From Lachnospiraceae bacterium (GTDB lineage: Bacteria; Bacillota; Clostridia; Lachnospirales; Lachnospiraceae), in NCBI GenBank assembly GCA_029225065.1, contig JAQXVT010000011.1, positions 1-60,041 on the forward strand: DNA of 60,041 nucleotides. Reading direction: 5' to 3'. Positions 17,546-25,762 of the stretch are shown here, piece by piece. Below the pieces are notes generated by a model. The model was not told the origin of the DNA and ran no database searches. It saw nothing but the letters and a program-made list of their open reading frames with translations. Positions within the stretch are counted from its first letter, which is position 1, and every line of letters begins with the position of its first letter. The translations under genes were made by a program, and so were the position numbers.

Positions 17546-17609
17546 AAAGATAAAGAAAAGCAAAGATAAAGAGAAGCAAAGATAAAGAAAAACAAAGATA
17601 AAGAAAAAC
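17546..17609 (+). repeat. Four tandem 16-bp repeats upstream of the tannase gene
   Basis: Units at 17546, 17562, 17578 and 17594 read AAAGATAAAGAAAAGC with small changes (GAGAAGC, GAAAAAC, GAAAAAC). They end just before the weak AGGGGG site of the tannase start at 17627. The purine-rich array could change ribosome access or spacing if the copy number varies. The whole 17441-17626 gap is AG-rich and shows no clear promoter. Confidence 0.85.
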
Positions 17610-17626
17610 AGGGGGAATCAAGCATT

Positions 17627-19249
17627 ATGGACACGGCAAAAACACAGTTATCTGAAATGGAGAACAGGAAAATCCAATGGAAATATCTCGCAGAGCACCA
17701 CTGCTATCTGTGGGAGCGGGCACCGTACTGCAGCAATCCGGAAGTGCCTGCAGAGCAATGCATGAATATTTATGTGCCGGAGCATTTTCTGACGGAGAAT
17801 GGAGAACTGACCGAACAAATTGATGAAAATGGATTTAATGCAAAGACCGTTCCGGTAATTTTTGAGAACGGACTTGCGGGATATCATGAGGCTGAGCCAT
17901 TTGATCTGGAAGATCCAAGAAGTGCGGCAAAGGAATTTCTGAAAAATGGATTTGTATATGTTTCCTGCGGCTGCCGTGGACGCAGCTCAGAAAACATCGA
18001 TAAAAAACGATGTGGAAAATCACCGATTTCACTCGTGGACTTAAAAGCCGGGATACGATTTCTGAAACACCTTGCGGGTGTGATCCCTGGAGATATGACG
18101 AGAATTGTTTCAGTTGGAATCAGTGCCGGCGGAGCGATGAGCACGCTGCTCGGAGCTACCGGAAATAGCAAAGATTATGAGGAAGAGCTGCGAAGAGCGG
18201 GAGCGGTCATGGAGGAGAGTGATGATGTATTTGCGGCGCAGTGTTACTGTCCGATTATCGATCTTGACCATGCAGATCTTGCATATGAATGGATGTTTCG
18301 TGGCGAAACGCATTATAAGGGAATGCCGTTTGTAGGGTTTGGTGAGGGAGATCTGACACCGTATGCAGCTGCACTGTCAGAGCGTATGGCTGATGCGTAT
18401 CCGGACTATTTCAACAGCCTTGGTCTGACTGATCCGATAAGCGGAGAAGCGATCACAATCGGAAAAGGACTGGAGGGCAGCGGTTACAAATATCTGATGA
18501 AAAAGCTGGAGCAGTCGGCGGCGAAGTATTTCAAAAAGCTCAATTCAGGCGAAGCACTTTCAGGACCGGAAATTCGTGTATTGGATCATTTGGAGACTGC
18601 AGAGGAGTCATCAGGAAAAAAGAGTGTTTCTGTGACGGATTATATTGCAGGAAATTATGAGTTGCTTATGAAGAATCGTCAGAGCGGAGAAAGCAAATGG
18701 GTAGCTGGAGAGGATAAGAGTGGCTGGCTGATCTGGGATGGAGAAAAAGCAGGCATTACAGGAATGAAAGAGATGCAGAAGACATACCATACCAGATTAA
18801 AACTGTGTCCGGCGTTTGATGATCTGAATCTGATTCAGGCAGAAAATCAGGAATTTGGTACGCCGCAGTGTGATAAAATGCATTTTGATCCATATCTGGC
18901 GCCGATTATGGAGACATTACAAAAGGAATTTCCGAAAGAAAATGCAAAATATCTGGAGGGATACCGGGAGGTAAACAAAGACCGGGAGCTGGAGAAAAGA
19001 CGTGCGCAGATCAATCCGATGAATTATATCGGAAAAGCAGAAAATTCTTCAGCACCACATTTTCGTATCCGTGTAGGATCGAAGGATTCCGATACATCGC
19101 TGATGATTACGCTTACACTTGCATTAAAGCTGATGCAGACCGGAACAACAGATGTGGATTATGAGATCGTATGGGATGAACCGCATGGCCGCGCCGATTA
19201 TCCGGGGGAAGTGACCGCGTGGGTTAAAAAAATCGCAGCTGCCGATTGA
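17627..19249 (+). CDS. Subtype-B-like tannase / phenolic-ester hydrolase
   Basis: The 540-residue alpha/beta-hydrolase has the tannase-type nucleophile motif GISAGG (S166) within VSVGISAGGAMSTLLGATGN, the DVFAAQCYCPIIDLDHADLAYEWM segment, and the C-terminal catalytic pair SKDSDTS (D487 or D489) and EPHGRADYPG (H520). I recognise this order from bacterial subtype-B tannases, which hydrolyse galloyl esters to gallate. There is no signal peptide, so it acts on imported esters in the cytosol, as in Lactiplantibacillus TanB. It follows ubiX-lpdD by 186 bases and is likely part of the same pathway. A feruloyl or other phenolic esterase role is possible. Confidence 0.8.
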   Translation: MDTAKTQLSEMENRKIQWKYLAEHHCYLWERAPYCSNPEVPAEQCMNIYVPEHFLTENGELTEQIDENGFNAKTVPVIFENGLAGYHEAEPFDLEDPRSAAKEFLKNGFVYVSCGCRGRSSENIDKKRCGKSPISLVDLKAGIRFLKHLAGVIPGDMTRIVSVGISAGGAMSTLLGATGNSKDYEEELRRAGAVMEESDDVFAAQCYCPIIDLDHADLAYEWMFRGETHYKGMPFVGFGEGDLTPYAAALSERMADAYPDYFNSLGLTDPISGEAITIGKGLEGSGYKYLMKKLEQSAAKYFKKLNSGEALSGPEIRVLDHLETAEESSGKKSVSVTDYIAGNYELLMKNRQSGESKWVAGEDKSGWLIWDGEKAGITGMKEMQKTYHTRLKLCPAFDDLNLIQAENQEFGTPQCDKMHFDPYLAPIMETLQKEFPKENAKYLEGYREVNKDRELEKRRAQINPMNYIGKAENSSAPHFRIRVGSKDSDTSLMITLTLALKLMQTGTTDVDYEIVWDEPHGRADYPGEVTAWVKKIAAAD

Positions 19250-19386
19250 CGGAATCAGGCAAGGATGGGATGGACTGTTCATATCTGCGCTGCAAAAGAC
19301 AGACACGCACCGCACAGAACGATTGACAATTTGCTCCCGATGATTTACTATGGAAATCAGTTCTGAGCAGTATTATACAGAAAAAG

Positions 19387-19425
19387 ACAGGCCGCACAGA
19401 TCTTTCTGCTGCGGTCTTTTTTTGA
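19387..19425 (+). terminator. Terminator after the tannase gene
   Basis: GCCGCACAG pairs with CTGCTGCGGTC (one offset) and is followed by seven T ending near 19423. It lies 140 bases after the stop and closes the phenolic-acid module. Confidence 0.75.
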
Positions 19426-19439
19426 ACGCAGATCATGAA

Positions 19440-19465
19440 AGCGGATTGTGAATATCCGCTTTATA
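19440..19465 (+). repeat. Copy 4 of the dispersed small palindromic repeat
   Basis: GCGGATTGTGAATATCCGC is followed by TTTATA, between the terminator and the methyltransferase start; a GCGGAT/ATCCGC hairpin. Confidence 0.65.
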
Positions 19466-19496
19466 TTACAGACAGATAAATCTGGGAGGAAAATAT

Positions 19497-20699
19497 ATGA
19501 GTATGGCAGTAGCCACATTGAAAAAAGGGGAAGGCCGAACCTTAAAAGCAGGCGGCGCATGGATTTTTGACAACGAAATCGAGAGCGTGATGGGAAGTGT
19601 GGAGAACGGCGACATTGTGTTAGTGCATGATTTTGACGGGTATCCGCTTGGAAGAGGATTCATCAACTTCAATTCAAAAATCAGGATTCGGATGATGACA
19701 CGGAACATTGATCAGGAGATCGACCGGGAATTTTTGAAGATGCGTGTACGAAATGCATGGGCATACCGGAAAACGACGGTTGATACGTCGTCGTGCCGCG
19801 TGATTTTCGGAGAGGCAGATTTTCTGCCGGGCCTGGTAATTGATAAATATGAGGACGTGCTGGTTGTAGAATGTCTGGCACTCGGTATGGAGCAATTCAA
19901 GGAAACCATTGTGGAGCTTTTAAAGGAAGTACTGGCAGAGGATGGCATTACAGTGCGCGGTGTGTATGAGCGAAGTGATGCAAACGAGCGGAAAAAGGAA
20001 GGACTGCCGAAGGTAAAAGATTTCATCGGTGAGCCGTTTGATACAAAAGTGGAGATCACAGAAAATGGTGTTCGTTATCTGGTTGATGTGGTAGACGGCC
20101 AGAAGACCGGATTTTTCCTCGACCAGAAATATAACCGTCTGGCAATCCAGAAACTCTGCAAAGGTGCGCGTGTGCTGGATTGTTTTACACATATGGGAAC
20201 ATTTGCGTTGAATGCGGGAATCGCAGGTGCCCGCGAGGTAACCGGGCTGGATATTTCTGAATATGCCATTCATCAGGCAGAAGAAAATGCAAAGCGCAAT
20301 CATCTGGAAAATACGGTACAGTTTCGCTGTGCAAATGTGTTTGATGAACTGCCGCGCCTGGCTGAACAGAAGGAGCAGTATGATGTTGTAATCCTGGATC
20401 CGCCGGCTTTTACGAAGTCAAGAGAGGCAACCAAAAACGCTATCAAGGGATATCGGGAGATCAATATCAAGGGGCTGAAGCTTGTCAAAGACGGAGGCTA
20501 TCTGGCTACGTGCTCCTGCTCACATTTCATGACGCAGGAGCTTCTCGCAAAGACCGTACGTGAAGCGGCGCGTTCCGCGCATAAGCGCCTTCGCCAGGTA
20601 GAATTTCGTACTCAGGCGGCAGATCATCCGATTTTGTGGGCGGCAGATGAATCATATTATCTGAAATTTTATATTTTCCAGGTTGTTGAGGAGAAGTAA
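19497..20699 (+). CDS. RlmI-like class I rRNA (cytosine-C5) methyltransferase
   Basis: The 400-residue protein has an N-terminal PUA-like domain (LKKGEGRTLKAGGAWIFDNEI, residues 8-28), the RlmI central region (ERSDANERKKEGLPKVKDFIGEP) and a SAM-binding Rossmann domain from about residue 205: DGQKTGFFLDQKYNR, VLDCFTHMGTFALNAG, VTGLDISEYA, then LDPPAFTKS and a TCSCSHF motif with the catalytic cysteine. The family methylates C1962 of 23S rRNA with S-adenosylmethionine. ATG 19497 follows GGGAGG; ATG 19503 is an alternative. It stands alone. Confidence 0.88.
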   Translation: MSMAVATLKKGEGRTLKAGGAWIFDNEIESVMGSVENGDIVLVHDFDGYPLGRGFINFNSKIRIRMMTRNIDQEIDREFLKMRVRNAWAYRKTTVDTSSCRVIFGEADFLPGLVIDKYEDVLVVECLALGMEQFKETIVELLKEVLAEDGITVRGVYERSDANERKKEGLPKVKDFIGEPFDTKVEITENGVRYLVDVVDGQKTGFFLDQKYNRLAIQKLCKGARVLDCFTHMGTFALNAGIAGAREVTGLDISEYAIHQAEENAKRNHLENTVQFRCANVFDELPRLAEQKEQYDVVILDPPAFTKSREATKNAIKGYREINIKGLKLVKDGGYLATCSCSHFMTQELLAKTVREAARSAHKRLRQVEFRTQAADHPILWAADESYYLKFYIFQVVEEK

Positions 20700-20864
20700 G
20701 AATCGGAAAGTGACAGAAATGCTTGATTTATAAGGGATTGACGGTATTTGATATTTACAGAGAAAACCTCGTAAAGTATCGTAAAATATCACAAAACAGT
20801 GATTTAAAGTGGTAAGAAAAACGACTCACAAAAAGTTACAAATGACTACGGTTTCGCTACGGTA

Positions 20865-20894
20865 TTGAGACCTTTTAGCAAAACAAACTATGAT
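20865..20894 (+). promoter_or_regulatory. Promoter of the alpha/beta hydrolase gene
   Basis: TTGAGA (20865-20870) and TATGAT (20889-20894) are 18 bases apart in an AT-rich region, 68 bases before the start codon. Confidence 0.55.
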
Positions 20895-20961
20895 ATTATT
20901 ATCATGGGAGTAATGAACAGAGAGTGATCGAGAAAATTTGAACTTGGCAAAGGGGAATGGC

Positions 20962-21888
20962 ATGAAAAAAATCATGAAGATTATTGGCATAATACTGATA
21001 GCTATGATTCTTATAGTTGCGCTTTTTTTTCTATATGCAGCCCAAAAGCCTGCTGTCCCTAAGAATTATGAAACTTCTGTAAAAATCGGCGGTGAAATAG
21101 AAGGTACATATCTGGCTCACGGCAGCTTTACGGTCAAGTATACAGAGCAGGGAGCTTTGGAGAATTACAAGAAATATGAGGTGTACTACCCGGCAGAATT
21201 GGAAACCGGAAGCAGAAAGTATCCCGTGATCGTAGTTAATAATGGTACAGGCGTGAAAGGTTCAAAAGCTAAAACAATGTTTGAACATTTTGCGTCCTGG
21301 GGGTTCATCGTCATTGGTAATGAAGAGGAGTATTCCTGGAATGGCTTCTCCGCAGAGATGAGCCTCAAGTATCTGCTCCGGGAAAACGATAATTCTGACA
21401 GTATTTTCTATAACAGGATTGATACCGGTAATATCGGTGCCTTGGGTCATTCGCAAGGCGGTGTTGGTGCGTTCAATACCGTTACCGATACCAAGCATAA
21501 GGAGATGTACAAAACAATGGTGGCAGAGAGTCCTGCACATCCTGATTTAGCTGCTTCATTAGAATGGGATTATGATGTTTCAGACCTACGCATCCCTTTT
21601 CTGATAGTTGCGGGAACTGAAAAATCCGATGCAGAGATGGTTTGTACTCCGGAAGGAATGAATAAACTTTTTGACTCTGCCAGACAAGCACCTTTCAAAG
21701 TAATGGCTAGGAGAACAGGAGCCGAACACGGCGATATGCTATATTGCGCGGATGGGTATGTTACAGCATGGTTTATGTGGCAACTTCAGGGAGATGAATA
21801 TGCGGCTGGTGCTTTCACCGGAGATGAGCCAGAAATAATGAAAAACAGATTGTATCAGGATCAGAAAGCTATAGAAAGAGAACGATAA
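20962..21888 (+). CDS. Membrane-anchored or secreted alpha/beta hydrolase
   Basis: The 308-residue protein begins with one hydrophobic segment (KKIMKIIGIILIAMILIVAL, residues 2-21, plus FFLYA), a likely uncleaved anchor or signal. The nucleophile elbow is GHSQGG near residue 160, preceded by YPVIVVNNGTG with the oxyanion region, and the probable histidine is in GAEHGDMLY near the C-terminus. It resembles the dienelactone hydrolase/chlorophyllase-like group of extracytoplasmic esterases; substrate unknown. ATG 20962 with AAGGGGAA is preferred over an in-frame TTG at 20938. The stop codon overlaps the left arm of a long palindrome. Confidence 0.75.
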   Translation: MKKIMKIIGIILIAMILIVALFFLYAAQKPAVPKNYETSVKIGGEIEGTYLAHGSFTVKYTEQGALENYKKYEVYYPAELETGSRKYPVIVVNNGTGVKGSKAKTMFEHFASWGFIVIGNEEEYSWNGFSAEMSLKYLLRENDNSDSIFYNRIDTGNIGALGHSQGGVGAFNTVTDTKHKEMYKTMVAESPAHPDLAASLEWDYDVSDLRIPFLIVAGTEKSDAEMVCTPEGMNKLFDSARQAPFKVMARRTGAEHGDMLYCADGYVTAWFMWQLQGDEYAAGAFTGDEPEIMKNRLYQDQKAIERER

Positions 21889-21995
21889 ATTGATACGTGA
21901 ACAATCGGTGTGCAGTCCAGAGAAAAGGGCAGCTATCAATAGATGGTAAGCTGTTTTTTTCTCTGTCCTGACGCCGATTGTTCACGTATCAATTT
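21887..21995. repeat. 109-bp near-perfect palindrome
   Basis: The 24-base arms AAATTGATACGTGAACAATC.. (21887-21910) and its complement (21972-21995) differ at one position. Inside, CAGAGAAAA pairs with TTTTCTCTG and CAGCT with AGCTG, so nearly the whole element can form one long stem. It may work as a bidirectional terminator, but the arm length and terminal repeats also fit a miniature mobile element. It starts inside the stop codon of the hydrolase gene. Confidence 0.8.
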
Positions 21996-22142
21996 TACGG
22001 AGATATAGTAGCTTTGCTATGAAAAAACTGAATTTGTAAATCAAGTGGCAAAGGCCGAAAAGGGAATCGAGAAATCAGAAGAGTCACCACAGTTAATCAT
22101 CTTATCGATATTTCAAAAAAATAAAAAAATCTGATGTAATCA

Positions 22143-22171
22143 TTGACATTACAATAAATTTGTGCTATTTT
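22143..22171 (+). promoter_or_regulatory. Promoter of the split-barrel protein gene
   Basis: A consensus TTGACA (22143-22148) and TATTTT (22166-22171) are 17 bases apart, 54 bases before the start codon. The gap 21996-22142 holds no clear gene; a stretch reading EFVNQVAKAEKGIEKSEESP in one frame could be a remnant. Confidence 0.75.
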
Positions 22172-22224
22172 ACACATGAAAGATGTAATAAACAAAGTTA
22201 CAACAAAATGTGGAGGTACTTTTT

Positions 22225-22620
22225 ATGCAGAAAGTAGTAGAATTTTTACAGAAAAACCCGGTTCAGTATTTAGCAACAGTTGGAAGAGATGGAAAGGCAA
22301 AATGCCGCCCATTCATGTTCTGCTTCGAACAGGATGGAAAGCTCTGGTTCTGTACGAATAACACAAAGGATGTTTATAAGGATATGGCAGCAAATCCAGA
22401 GATTGAAGTATCCGTTTCTTCACCAGAATATGCATGGCTTCGTCTTCATGGTAAGGCTGTATTTGAGAATAATATGAGCGTAAAGGAAGGATGCATGAAC
22501 AACCCTATTGTTAAGGGACAGTATCAGACAGCAGATAATCCTATTTTTGAGGTGTTCTATCTTGAGAATCCGCATGGTGTAATTGCTGATTTCTCAGGAA
22601 ATCCGCCTTATGAATTCTAA
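22225..22620 (+). CDS. Pyridoxamine 5'-phosphate oxidase-like FMN-binding split-barrel protein
   Basis: The 131-residue protein has the split-barrel fold of the PNPOx-like family: VVEFLQKNPVQYLATVGRDGKAKCRPFMF, then LWFCTNNTKDVYKDMAANPEIEVSV and WLRLHGKAVFE. Such proteins bind FMN or a related flavin and reduce varied substrates. The start ATG 22225 has GGAGG nine bases upstream; a GTG at 22210 overlaps that site. It is followed by part of an FMN riboswitch and by a remnant of a larger relative carrying a ferredoxin tail, so the locus looks rearranged. Confidence 0.85.
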   Translation: MQKVVEFLQKNPVQYLATVGRDGKAKCRPFMFCFEQDGKLWFCTNNTKDVYKDMAANPEIEVSVSSPEYAWLRLHGKAVFENNMSVKEGCMNNPIVKGQYQTADNPIFEVFYLENPHGVIADFSGNPPYEF

Positions 22621-22625
22621 TATAT

Positions 22626-22749
22626 GTCATGCGCTGCATGACGCAAATAAAAGAACTGATACGGTGAGATTTCATAACCGACGGTAAAAGTCCGGATGAG
22701 AGAAAATATGATAAATAAGTCCCACAGGAGATCCAGGCCTGTGGGCTGT
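22626..22749 (+). promoter_or_regulatory. 3' half of an FMN riboswitch with its terminator, apparently orphaned
   Basis: GATACGGTGAGATTTCATAA, then CCGACGGTAAAAGTCCGGAT and GAGAGAAAAT (about 22658-22707), match the 3' half of the RFN/FMN riboswitch core. It is preceded by the hairpin GTCATGC-GCT-GCATGAC (22626-22642), similar to the variable arm in that position. The 5' half (the GGGCAGGGTGAAATTCCC region) is not seen; the upstream gene occupies its place. The expression platform CCCACAGG/CCTGTGGG (22721-22745) with TTTT follows. No riboflavin gene is downstream. Confidence 0.75.
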
Positions 22750-22801
22750 TTTAAATTCAGGCATATCTCAAAAAAGAGATTTATAAGCAATGATACAGTA
22801 A

Positions 22802-23119
22802 TATTGGAAAAAAATTTACCCGGGGGACACAAAAGATGCAATCGAAGTTTTCCAGCTGTATGAAGCACAGGGCGAATATTTTGATATCAGTAACCCGTCA
22901 AACATTGTGAGGGATACAATAATAATCGGAGAAACGGAAATTGTACAGATGGGATATTATGTTGGTGAGGGATGCGTTAGATGTAAGCTGTGTTATTCTG
23001 TATGTCCGCAAAAGTGTATTGACATATCCTCAGTTACAGCTGTAATCAACCAGAATCATTGTCTTCATTGTGGCAGATGTGCAGAAATCTGTCCGAAGCA
23101 AATCATTGGAAGGCGATAG
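22802..23119 (+). pseudogene. Truncated flavin-barrel/ferredoxin fusion protein, C-terminal part
   Basis: From a stop at 22799-22801 the frame runs open to TAG 23117-23119 without a good start. It reads KKIYPGDTKDAIEVFQLYEA, GEYFDIS, then two [4Fe-4S] motifs CVRCKLCYSVCP and CLHCGRCAEICP. This looks like the C-terminus of a PNPOx-like protein with a ferredoxin tail, missing its barrel. A GTG at 22907 or ATG at 22937 could express the ferredoxin part alone. It lies just after the orphan riboswitch half. Confidence 0.6.
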
Positions 23120-23232
23120 CGAGAACAAGTGCAAATATACGCTTTATGGATATGCAATCAGACAGTCAAAGTGGGGCTGGAAGAAGAACGTAAATTATGA
23201 TAAGCTATATGAGATGAGAAAAGTTAGATGAA
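23120..23232 (+). pseudogene. Short unidentified coding remnant
   Basis: Reading on past the previous stop in another frame gives KCKYTLYGYAIRQSKWGWKK, then NVNYDKLYEMRKVR and a stop at 23230-23232. The residue mix looks protein-like, but there is no start codon or ribosome binding site, and I do not recognise it. It fits the picture of gene decay in 22621-23280. Confidence 0.25.
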
Positions 23233-23282
23233 AAACGGCTGGTATAGAAATATATTCAGCAGGGAATTATGGAGAAGGTAAA

Positions 23283-23891
23283 ATGAATCAAAAAGAGCGA
23301 ATGATAAGCGGTCTTCCATACAAAGCATGGCTGGATGATCTGGACAAAGAAAGGGATGCCTGCAAAGCGCAGATTTATGAATTCAATTTGCTGAGACCGG
23401 AGGAACAAAAGAGTATTCCGGAACGATTGAAAAAGCTGTTTGGAAAGACCGGAAAAACGATCTGGATAGAGCCGCCGTTTCATTGCGATTATGGATGGAA
23501 TATTGAGGCTGGCGAGAATTTCTTTGCAAATTATGGGCTGACGATTTTGGATGTGGGAAAGGTGACCTTCGGCAACAATGTGATGATTGCACCGAATGTT
23601 TCGATTTACACCGCCGGACATCCTATTCATCCAGACAGCAGAAATTCAGGATATGAATATGGGATTCCCATTACAGTTGGAAATAATGTCTGGATTGGCG
23701 GCAGCGTTGTGATTCTGCCGGGGGTTACCATAGGTGACAATGTGGTTATTGGCGCTGGCAGCGTGGTTACAAAGGACATTCCGGATAATTCGGTTGCTGC
23801 AGGAAATCCATGCCGGGTGATTCGGGCCATAACGGATGAAGACAGAAGATTCTACTATAAAGACAGGGAATTTGATGTTTCAGATTATTGA
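23283..23891 (+). CDS. Sugar O-acetyltransferase, maltose acetyltransferase/NodL/LacA type
   Basis: The 202-residue protein has the N-terminal Mac domain (ERMISGLPYKAWLDDLDKER, residues 5-24) and left-handed beta-helix hexapeptide repeats from about residue 70 to 185 (NNVMIAPNVSIYTAGHPIHP, NNVWIGGSVVILPGVTIGDN, VIGAGSVVTKDIPDNSVAAG). The histidine in AGHPIHP is the likely catalytic base that moves acetyl from acetyl-CoA to a sugar hydroxyl. Length is normal. ATG 23283 follows GGAGAAGG. It converges with the MATE gene on a shared terminator. Confidence 0.92.
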   Translation: MNQKERMISGLPYKAWLDDLDKERDACKAQIYEFNLLRPEEQKSIPERLKKLFGKTGKTIWIEPPFHCDYGWNIEAGENFFANYGLTILDVGKVTFGNNVMIAPNVSIYTAGHPIHPDSRNSGYEYGIPITVGNNVWIGGSVVILPGVTIGDNVVIGAGSVVTKDIPDNSVAAGNPCRVIRAITDEDRRFYYKDREFDVSDY

Positions 23892-23914
23892 AAGTCGGAA
23901 AGGACATTCTTAAG

Positions 23915-23973
23915 AAAGAAGCATCCATTACTTAGTACGTTGTGTACTTGAAGTGATGGATGCTTCTTTTTTT
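23915..23973. terminator. Bidirectional terminator between acetyltransferase and MATE genes
   Basis: AAAGAAGCATCCATTACTT (23915-23933) pairs with AAGTGATGGATGCTTCTTT (23951-23969) and is flanked by T and A runs. A 19-pair stem with one mismatch serves both converging genes. Confidence 0.9.
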
Positions 23974-24021
23974 ATGAGTCAGGCAGGCAGCGAAGCGGCC
24001 TGTAAATTCCTGTTTTGACAA

Positions 24022-25395
24022 TCAGTGAAGCGTTTTGTGCTCCTTTGTCTGCTGCACTGCGTCCCGTTCAATTTTCCGGATTACATACCGGTAAGAAACA
24101 CCGGTGAATACTGCAGCGGCAACCCATGCAGCCGGATCGGCAGCACAGGCCATCGGATAGCTTAAGAATTTCATGGCTGTGACGGAAACCACCAGCCGGG
24201 CAATCAGCTCTGCCACGCCACCCATCATCGGCAGAAAGCTGTAGCCGCAGCCCTGCATGATATTTCGGAAGATATAGATGGTACAAAGTGGCACATAAAA
24301 AACAATACAAAGATAACAGTATGTCTTTGCCCATGGAAGCATGGCACTGATATCGACATCACCGGAGAAAAACAGGCCAAGACACGGGCGAAGCAGCAGA
24401 AAAATCAGCACAGCCATGGAAACAGAATAAATAGAGTCGGCGATCAGAGCGGCGCGGACGCCGGATTTGATTCGTTTGACATTTCCGCAGCCGTAATTCT
24501 GACCGCCGTATGTAGCCATTGTCTGTCCCATTGCTACCATACCCTGTGTCAGAAGATTCATGAGCTTTCCGGAGGCGGTAAAAGCGGCGACGGCTTCCGA
24601 ACCGAAGAGGTTGATTGCAGACTGCATAATCATGGTGCCGGAGGCAGTGATTGCAAACTGGAAGGCCATCGGAATACCGGCAGCAAGCTGCTGGTAGGTC
24701 ACTGCTCTGGAAGGTCTGAACTGACGGAGCGACGGCTTCAGGTCAGGGACGCGCAGCCAGATGTAAAGACCGCATAAAACGGCAGAAATTGCCTGTGCCA
24801 GGTTGGTTGCCCATGCGGCACCTGCGACGCCCATGCGGAAACGTACAATAAAGAGCAGATCAAGCACAATATTGAGACAGGCAGAAAAGACCAGAAAAAA
24901 CAAAGGTACCTGGCTGTTGCCAACCGCCCGCAGGTACGCGGAAAAGAGGTTATAAAAGATATTTGCAGCAATGCCGATGCTGATGGCAGTAATGTATGTA
25001 TAGGCTGCAGCAAAAATATTTTCCGGGGTGTTCATCAGTGTCAAAAGCGGATGCATGGAAACCAGGCATAGAAAAGTCAGCAGAAGTGAGATCAGTACGG
25101 ACAGTACGATACCATTTCCAACTGAGTGACGGACGGCCTGGTCATCGCGGGCACCGTAACGCTGTGAGACACGAATGGAAAAACCGGAGGTGATTCCCTG
25201 AGAGAATCCGGTGATCAGAAACATAATCGTACCGGTACTTCCGACGGCGGCAAGTGCATCCGCACCGACATATCGACCGACAATAATCGTATCGGCCATG
25301 TTGTAGAGCTGCTGAAACATATTTCCGATCATAAGCGGGACCGTAAACCGCAGGATCACCGGCATTGGCTTTCCTTTTGTCATATCCAGCTGCAT
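24022..25395 (-). CDS. MATE-family multidrug/Na+ or H+ antiporter
   Basis: The 457-residue protein has twelve hydrophobic segments in two halves and the MATE N-terminal pattern MTKGKPMPVILRFTVPLMIGNMFQQLYNMADTIIVGRYVGADALAAVG, with the second-half counterpart FTASGKLMNLLTQGMVAMGQT. Such transporters extrude cationic drugs or metabolites driven by Na+ or H+. The ATG at 25395 is chosen, with AAAGGA about ten bases upstream; an in-frame TTG two codons earlier is possible. Substrate cannot be told from sequence. Confidence 0.9.
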   Translation of the reverse strand: MQLDMTKGKPMPVILRFTVPLMIGNMFQQLYNMADTIIVGRYVGADALAAVGSTGTIMFLITGFSQGITSGFSIRVSQRYGARDDQAVRHSVGNGIVLSVLISLLLTFLCLVSMHPLLTLMNTPENIFAAAYTYITAISIGIAANIFYNLFSAYLRAVGNSQVPLFFLVFSACLNIVLDLLFIVRFRMGVAGAAWATNLAQAISAVLCGLYIWLRVPDLKPSLRQFRPSRAVTYQQLAAGIPMAFQFAITASGTMIMQSAINLFGSEAVAAFTASGKLMNLLTQGMVAMGQTMATYGGQNYGCGNVKRIKSGVRAALIADSIYSVSMAVLIFLLLRPCLGLFFSGDVDISAMLPWAKTYCYLCIVFYVPLCTIYIFRNIMQGCGYSFLPMMGGVAELIARLVVSVTAMKFLSYPMACAADPAAWVAAAVFTGVSYRYVIRKIERDAVQQTKEHKTLH

Positions 25396-25401
25396 ACGCA
25401 A

Positions 25402-25762
25402 TTCATCCTTTCCTGAAGTATATTCCCCATTTGAACGCAGATAAGCATCCCCACTTCAAGTCTTCTCAGTTAACACATCTGAAACAGAAAAAAGTAAAGA
25501 AACAGAGCAATTTTATACATAGTATCGTGGATTGTCAATAGAAAAAAATCCGGAAAAACGAAAACGTAGCTTACCACAGGAAAAGATCTACGAAAGTACG
25601 AAAATACGAACGAAAAGTGATTCGAATCTTGACAATACGGTGAGCCTAAACTAACATATATAATATACGAATAACTTTAGTTTCGTATAAATAATAGCAG
25701 CGGTTACCTGCCAGTCGGAAGACTGTGTCAGGAAAGAGAGCTGCAGGCAGGAGGAAAGAGCT
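25402..25762 (+). promoter_or_regulatory. Control region of the ABC exporter with TACGAA operator-like repeats
   Basis: TTGACA (25629-25634) and TAACAT (25652-25657) are 17 bases apart. TATACGAA-N10-TTCGTATA (25664-25671 and 25682-25689) is a perfect inverted repeat overlapping the expected start. Upstream at about 25588-25616 the string TACGAAAGTACGAAAATACG carries three more TACGAA half-sites. This suggests a dimeric repressor; no regulator gene lies beside the transporter. Confidence 0.6.

Noticed and set aside
22005-22130. Possible coding remnant EFVNQVAKAEKGIEKSEESP before the split-barrel gene
   Set aside because: Under 40 codons, no start or ribosome binding site, and not recognised; noted only as a possible fragment.
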